NCBI GenBank assembly: GCA_022818135.1
Contig: JAFMSR010000013.1
Location: 23,396,207-23,460,206, forward strand
From: Saxidomus purpurata
Taxonomy: Eukaryota; Mollusca; Bivalvia; Venerida; Veneridae
DNA: 64,000 nt
Direction: 5' to 3'
Shown: one piece after another, positions 58,338-64,000 of the stretch
How positions within the stretch are numbered: position 1 is the stretch's first letter
Layout: every line of letters begins with the position of its first letter
Notes under the pieces: model-generated
The model's input: only the letters and a program-made list of their open reading frames with translations
The model's database searches: none
Told to the model about the DNA's origin: nothing
Made by a program: the position numbers and the translations under genes

Positions 58338-61300
58338 AAGGTATAAGTACCCAAAATTTTATAGCTTTAAGTATACTAAATTTCCTAGGTATAAGTAAAC
58401 TAATTTATTAGGTATAAGTACACTAAATCTCCACGGTATAAGTATACTAACTTTCCTAGGTATAAGTATACTAAATTTGTTAGGGATAAGTATACTAACT
58501 TTCAAAGGTATAAGTACCCTAAATTTCTAAAGCCAAATTTCTAAGGTATAAGTATACTAAATCTCATAGGTATAAGTACACCTAAATTTCTAAGGTATAA
58601 GTACCCTAAATTTCTAAGGTATAAGTACCAAAATTTCTTAGATATAAGTAACCTAAATTTCTAAGGTATAAGTATACTAAATCTCATAGGTATAAGTATC
58701 TAAATCTCATAGGTATAAGTACCCTAAATTTCTAAGGTATAAGTACCCTAAATTTCTTAGGTATAAGTACCCTAAATTTCTAAGGTATAAGTATACTAAA
58801 TCTCATAGGTATAAGTATACTAAATCTCAGGTATAAGCACCCTAAATTTCTAAGGTATAAGTAACTTAAATTTCATAGGTATAAGTACTCTAAATTTCAT
58901 AGGTATAAGTGCCCTAAATTTCTAAGGTATAAGTAACCTAAATTTCATAGGTATAAGTACCCTAAATTTCATATGTATAAATTCTCTAAATTTCATAGGT
59001 ATAAGTACCCTAAATTTCTTAGGTATAAGTAACTTAAATTTCATAGGTATAAGTACTCTAAATTTCATAGGTATAAGTGCCCTAAATTTCTTAGGTATAA
59101 GTAACCTAAATTTCATAGGTATAAGTACCCTAAATTTCATATGTATAAATTCTCTAAATTTCATAGGTATAAGTACCCTAAATTTCATAGGTATAAGTAC
59201 CCTAAATTTCATAGGTATAAGTATACTAATTTATTAGGTATAAGTACACTAAATCTCCACGGTATAAGTATACTAACTTTCCTAGGTATAAGTATACTAA
59301 ATTTCATAGGTATAAGTACCTTAAATTTCTAAGGTATAAGTACCCTAAATTTCATAGGTACAAGTATACTAAATTTTTTGGTATAAGTACTCTAAATTTC
59401 ATAGGTATAAGTATACTAATTTTTTTGGGTATAAGTTCCTTAAATTTCTAAGGTATCAGTATACTAACTTTCATAGGTATAAGTACCCTAAATTTCTAAG
59501 GTATAAGTATGCTAACTCAGGTATAAGTACCCTAAATTTCATAGGTATAAGTACCCTAAATTTCATAGGTATAAGTACTCTAAATTTCTAAGGTATAAGT
59601 ACCCTAAATTTCTAAGGTATAAGTACCCTAAATTTCTTAGGTATAAGTACTCTAAATTTCATAGGTATAAGTACCCTAAATTTCTTAGGTATAAGTATAC
59701 TAAATTTTTTGGGATAAGTACTCTAAATTTCATAGGTATAAGTATACTCATTTTTTTGGGTATAAGTTCCTTAAATTTCTTAGGTATAAGTACCCTAAAT
59801 TTCATAGGTATAAGTACCCTAAATTTCTTAGGTATAAGTATACTAAATTTTTTGGTATAAGTTCCTTAAATTTCTAAGGTATCAGTATACTAATTTTTTT
59901 GGGTATAAGTTCCTTAAATTTCTAAGGTATCAGTATACTAACTTTCATAGGTATAAGTACCCTCAATTTCTAAGGTATAAGTATGCTAACTCATAGGTAT
60001 AAGTACCCTAAATTTCTAAGGTATAAGTACCCTAAATTTCATAGGTATAAGTACTCTAAATTTCTAAGGTATAAGTACCCTAAATTTCATAGGTATAAGT
60101 ACCCTAAATTTCTAAGGTATAAGTATACTAAATTTTTTGGGATAAGTACTCTAAATTTCATAGGTATAAGTACCCTAAATTTCTTAGGTATAAGTACTCT
60201 AAATTTCTAAGGTATAAGTACCCTAAATTTCTTAGGTATAAGTACCCTAAATTTCTTAGGTATAAGTACTCTAAATTTCTAAGGTATAAGTACCCTAAAT
60301 TTCTAAGGTATAACTACCCTAAATTTCTTAGGTATAAGTACGCTAACTCTCATAGGTATCAGAACCCTAAATTTTTTAGGTATAAGTACTCTAAATTTCA
60401 TAGGTATAAGTACCCTAAATTTCTTAGGTATAAGTATACCTAAATTTTATAGGTATAAGTAACTCTAAATTTCATAGGTATAAGTATACTAATTTTTTTG
60501 GGTATAAGTACCCTAAATTTTTAAGGTATAAGTATACTAACTTTCATAGGTATAAGTACCCTAAATTTATAAGGTATAAGTACTCTAAATTTCTAAGGTA
60601 TAAGTACTCAACATTTCTAAGGTATAAGTATACTAAATCTCATAGGTATAAGCATACTAAAGTTTTTGGTATAAGTACCCTTAATTTCTAAGTTATAAGT
60701 ATACTAACTTTCATAGGTATAAGTACCCTAAATTTCTTAGGTATAAGTACCCCAAATTTCCTAGGTATAAGTATACTTACTTTCATAGGTATAAGTACCC
60801 TAAATTTCTTAGGTATAAGTACCTTAAATTTCTTAGGTATAAGTACTCTAAATTTCATAGGTATAAGTATACTAAATCTCATAGGTATAAGTTCCCTAAA
60901 TTTCATAGGTATAAGTACCCTAAATTTCATAGGTATAGGTATACTAACTTTCATAGGTATAAATACCCTAAATTTCTTAGGTATAAGTACCCCAAATTTC
61001 TTAGGTATAAGTATACTTACTTTCATAGGTATAAGTACCTTAAATTTCTTAGGTATAAGTAACCTAAATTTCATAGGTATAAGTAACCTAATTTTCATAA
61101 GTATATGTATACTAACTTTCATAGGTATAAATACCCTAAATTTCTTAGGTATAAGTACCCTAAATTTCAAAGGTATAAGTATACTAACTTTCATAGGGAT
61201 AAGTACCCTAAATTTCTTAGGTATAAGTACCCCAAATTTCCTAGGTATAAGTATACTAACTTTCATATGGATAAGTACCCTAAATTTCTTAGGTATAAGT

Positions 61301-61350
61301 ACCCTAAATGTATAAGGTATAAGTACTCTAAATTTCTTAGGTATAAGTGC
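58338..61350. repeat. ~3-kb minisatellite of a 24-bp unit (about 125 copies)
   Basis: The consensus is AGGTATAAGTACCCTAAATT plus TCAT/TCTA, with a common variant in which ACCC is replaced by ATAC (TAAGTATACTAA). Higher-order structure is visible: an identical multi-unit stretch starts at 58930 and again at 59098, 168 bp or seven units later. As 24 is a multiple of three, long frames persist on both strands (eight-residue repeats of the RYKYPKFH and IPMKFRVL type); these are by-products, not proteins. Confidence 0.96.
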
Positions 61351-61393
61351 TTGTGTGTTTGATTTTGTATGTGATTGAATTTTTTTTTAATAC

Positions 61394-61900
61394 GTTTGCA
61401 TCAGTCAGGCATGATTTTGGAATATCTCAAATGCGATTTGATGCTGAAGTGATCTGCGAATTTACTCATGAATGTTTCACTGTGAACTGAAATTTGGCAG
61501 AGCAGCTTTCAATTGACAGAGATTCACTTACATGGGTAAAGCCTCAAACAACTTTTCCATCAAATAGTATTTGAGTTTTTTTGAAGTCATGCCTGGTAGA
61601 TGCAACAAAATGAAAAAAGTTCAACAATTTACATTTTCAGCTGCTAGGATGTTGAACTTTTTATATATTTTTGCATACATCAGGCATGATTTTGGAATCT
61701 CTCAAATGATATTTGATGCCTAGGTGATCTGAGACTTTACTCATGAATGTTTCACTGTGAATTAAAAATTTGGCTGGGCAGCGATTCCCTACATGGGTAA
61801 AGTCTCAAATCACTTTGCCATCAATAGTATTTGAGATTGTTTGAAGTTGTATCTAGTTAATGCAAACATATGAAAAAGTTCAACGACTTACCTGACTATT
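61394..61900. repeat. Two ~275-bp tandem direct repeats
   Basis: CAGGCATGATTTTGGAATAT at 61406 and CAGGCATGATTTTGGAATCT at 61681, followed in both by TTTACTCATGAATGTTTCAC, ACATGGGTAAAG, AATAGTATTTGAG and AAAAAGTTCAAC. They adjoin the 24-bp minisatellite. Confidence 0.88.
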
Positions 61901-62124
61901 GAGCTAAATAGCTGGGCATTTAGTGTGCCAAAAGCTCTTAGGCAGCTATATACTACTTTTTCTGGATCGCACCTTGCACTCTGTATGCGTGTTTAAAGGG
62001 TGTGAATGTCACTTATCGTTCACTTCTACCTTATAATTCCTGCTGTAGTGAATGGAGGTTTAGAGATAGTTTGTTCTTTTTTGCCTTTGTTTCATTTTCT
62101 ATTTGTTGTTTTTATTTTGCGGAG

Positions 62125-62230
62125 ATCATAATTTGAACAACCTTGGAAGAAGTGGAAGAGGTCCACCTTGGAAGAAGTGGAAGAGGTCCACTAGAATATG
62201 CTGCATGCCAAATATCGGAGCTGTAGGCAT
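62125..62230 (-). repeat. Inverse family B core fragment with a 25-bp internal duplication
   Basis: On the minus strand it reads ATATTTGGCATGCAGCATAT, then GTGGACCTCTTCC, as in family B cores. On the plus strand CCTTGGAAGAAGTGGAAGAG plus GTCCA is repeated twice in tandem from 62140. Confidence 0.65.
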
Positions 62231-62330
62231 TGTGATTGCAGAAAAGGTTTTAAAAGTGTTCTCTACTATTTTGTGGCTCAAAGCCATGGTGGCTTCGAAT
62301 AAATATACAGTTTCTTGAGTACTGACTAGA

Positions 62331-62966
62331 AAACTACAGCAGGAGTAGGTTCCTTAAACTTTGTTTATGAACAGTAGATGTTTCTATTGATTTAGGTCAG
62401 TCAGCTAGAATCTAGAAATGAACATTTCAATAGTTCTAGTAATAACCGCAGAGTATTTAGCCATTTTCTCATTGCATCAGATTTAGTATTGAACAAACAT
62501 TCAACACACAATCTGCATTTTCTCCACGCAAAGGCATCTCCTAGTAATTGTGTAATCCCCAAATATATCATTGATGAATTTAAACATGTTCCCTTCTCAC
62601 CTTATTTGTAACGTTTAGCAGTATGACTATGTGACTTTCACACAGTTGAGTATGGACCACTTTCAATACAATGTTTATTGTATATCCACAGAAGAGATGA
62701 AACAACCGGCATGTCCGCTCTTTCAGTACTTTGATTTACATTTTACCATAGTAAAGATCGTTTCGTTTATCAGTTTATCAGCTAAGTCCTAACAATACCT
62801 TTCCATTTATAGAAACTTTACATGATTCCACTAGATCTTAAGGTCATGCTTATCTCTTTACAAACACTTATTATTATTATAATAAGATAATCGGATTTTA
62901 CATGATGTACTAAATGGTAATAAATTGTTGTAGTAGGTAAACTATTGCAGTTTTAAACTTTTCGCC
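62331..62966. promoter_or_regulatory. Upstream region of the coiled-coil gene; no defined promoter
   Basis: It holds the sequence expected to carry the promoter and 5' UTR of the gene starting at 62967, but I cannot point to a TATA box or initiator with confidence. A short TTATTATTATAATAAGATAA run lies at 62869. Confidence 0.25.
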
Positions 62967-64000
62967 ATGGAATTCCTCGCCCTGTCGGTATTTTCGATTT
63001 TTGCCTTCATCTGCCACACTACGCGAGGGGACAGTGACATTTTACAGCAGCTTGTTGTCAGAATTGAAGCACTTGAAAAGCAGGGTAAAATCTTTATCTA
63101 TTATGGTTAAACAAAACGCACAAATTCAACGCATCAGTTTTTGTTTTTGATTTATTTCGAGACACAGTTCAACATGCGTTTGATAAAAAGATCAAATATT
63201 TGTTAAGAAGTAAAATAGTAATATCTACTTTAATATATCCTAAAACACAGGTTCTCTAATGCACACATGATGGCAAGCTATAGGATATTGTTTGTAATGT
63301 TTTTACATTTATCCGATTAATTTCGGATATTTTATGAATCGTATGTCGCCATGTTTAGCTATACAAAATGTCCAGATGCATATTTGGTAATTACTTAAGT
63401 CCAGTCTCATTAATTGAAACTTTTAATAGAGATAAAGATATTCATGTTTGGAATCGGCCAATACATTAATAAATCTAAATTACCCGGTATCGATAATTAT
63501 ATCAAGGATTTTGTGTTTTGTTTTAATAAAAAATGAAATGATATGAAGACATAGGAAAAACAGAAACTAAGCAGAAAATAAGCACTGGGAATGCATAAGT
63601 AAAGATATAAGTCACGAATTCTATCAGAAAGGTTCAATAATGTTCTAAATAATAATTATCATATTTGTTTAACAGACGATAACCATGCACACATACAAGA
63701 CGAGCTTAAATATGAACTTCGCGAGACAAAAGAAAAAGTCCGTCAACAAGATGAACTTATTCACGCCCTCAGGACTGAACTGATTCGTACGAAGCTTGAC
63801 ATTGCCAACAAAGAAAATAGGATTGCATTGCTTGAGAAGCAGGTTAAAACGCCTAATGCTTCTGCAAAAGTAGCTAAAGGAAAAGTCAGACAGCGACCTG
63901 CCATAAAAGGAAAATATGACCTAAACACGACAACCCCAGAATTAAAAGACGACACTACGAAGCGGAGAAATGTTTTCGTCTCAGAAAATCCACGTCATAG
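62967..64000 (+). CDS. Secreted coiled-coil protein, 5' part (cut by window edge); possible C1q-domain protein
   Basis: Exon 1 (62967-63084) starts at CGCCATGG and encodes MEFLALSVFSIFAFICHTTR, a signal peptide with its hydrophobic core at residues 3-16. It is followed by a short heptad-like segment DILQQLVVRIEALEKQ and donor CAGG|GTAAAA (phase 1). Exon 2 (63676 to window end) follows TTGTTTAACAG and joins as G+AC = Asp. Residues about 46-96 are a strong coiled coil (DELKYELRETKEKVRQQDEL and so on), then a basic Lys/Arg/Thr-rich linker ending RRNVFVSEN. Bivalves have large families with signal peptide, coiled coil and C-terminal C1q, used as secreted recognition proteins. The linker position would fit that, but no C1q residues lie inside the window, so the C1q call is inference. 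Confidence 0.8.
63676..64000 (+). CDS. Second exon of the coiled-coil protein (partial)
   Basis: Acceptor TTTGTTTAACAG at 63675. Open through the window end (107 full codons plus two bases). Codon usage is clearly GC-richer than the flanking intron. Leucine, isoleucine and alanine alternate with charged residues in 3-4 spacing across residues 46-96. No cysteine is present in the exon, so any disulfide-bonded domain lies beyond the edge. Confidence 0.85.

Noticed and set aside
58338..61350. CRISPR-like array
   Set aside because: Units are contiguous without unique spacers and the window is clearly eukaryotic.
58922..61362. Long repetitive frames on both strands (up to 192 codons)
   Set aside because: Direct result of a 24-bp tandem repeat lacking stop codons in some frames; no start context, splice sites or non-repeat sequence.

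Overview
The window reads as nuclear DNA of a bivalve mollusc. It is AT-rich, with small exons separated by long introns, secreted lectin-type proteins, tRNA-derived SINEs and a dense crowd of short elements with internal ~130-170 bp tandem cores of the kind called pearl or DINE/Helentron-like in bivalves. The species cannot be named from the sequence. Only a few percent appears to be coding.

Layout. (1) 742-9047, minus strand: a multi-exon gene for a secreted protein with a signal peptide, a PAN/apple-like domain, two sushi (CCP) domains and a split C-type-lectin-like domain. Its introns hold a LINE 3' fragment, a tandem-core element, a 286-bp MITE and a 395-bp near-perfect palindrome. (2) 9.79-17.26 kb: a foldback structure. 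Two ~1.4-1.5 kb inverted arms built of 354-bp tandem units enclose an intron-containing minus-strand gene with a CxxC...CxxC N-terminus. (3) 17.6-26 kb: a dead LINE reverse-transcriptase fragment, a cluster of CCAATTGG palindromes, several tRNA-derived SINEs and nested tandem-core elements. (4) 26-41 kb: a transposon graveyard with at least five elements recognisable by matching inverted ends (26619, 28573, 29459, 33811 and 34969), a 181-bp tandem pair, a six-unit 166-bp-core element, and a hAT-like MITE at 39958. (5) 42.9-53.4 kb: a GATATC-rich array, then nested tandem-core elements, with scattered plus-strand exon-like segments. The best of these join in phase at 47.8 and 48.7 kb, but I could not identify the protein. 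(6) 53.7-58 kb: more tandem-core elements and poorly structured AT-rich DNA. (7) 58.34-61.35 kb: about 3 kb of a 24-bp minisatellite. (8) 62967-64000, plus strand: the first two exons of a secreted coiled-coil protein, cut by the window edge, which would fit a C1q-domain-type immune protein.

The two clear gene ends, a CCP/CTLD protein and a signal-peptide coiled-coil protein, both fit secreted recognition molecules of invertebrate innate immunity. There is no operon-like system. The most notable observations are the foldback structure with an internal spliced gene, and the shared end structure (5' hairpin, inverted subterminal repeat, tandem core, 3' inverted repeat, 3' hairpin, usually a CTTGTT-like end) in several element families with unrelated sequences.
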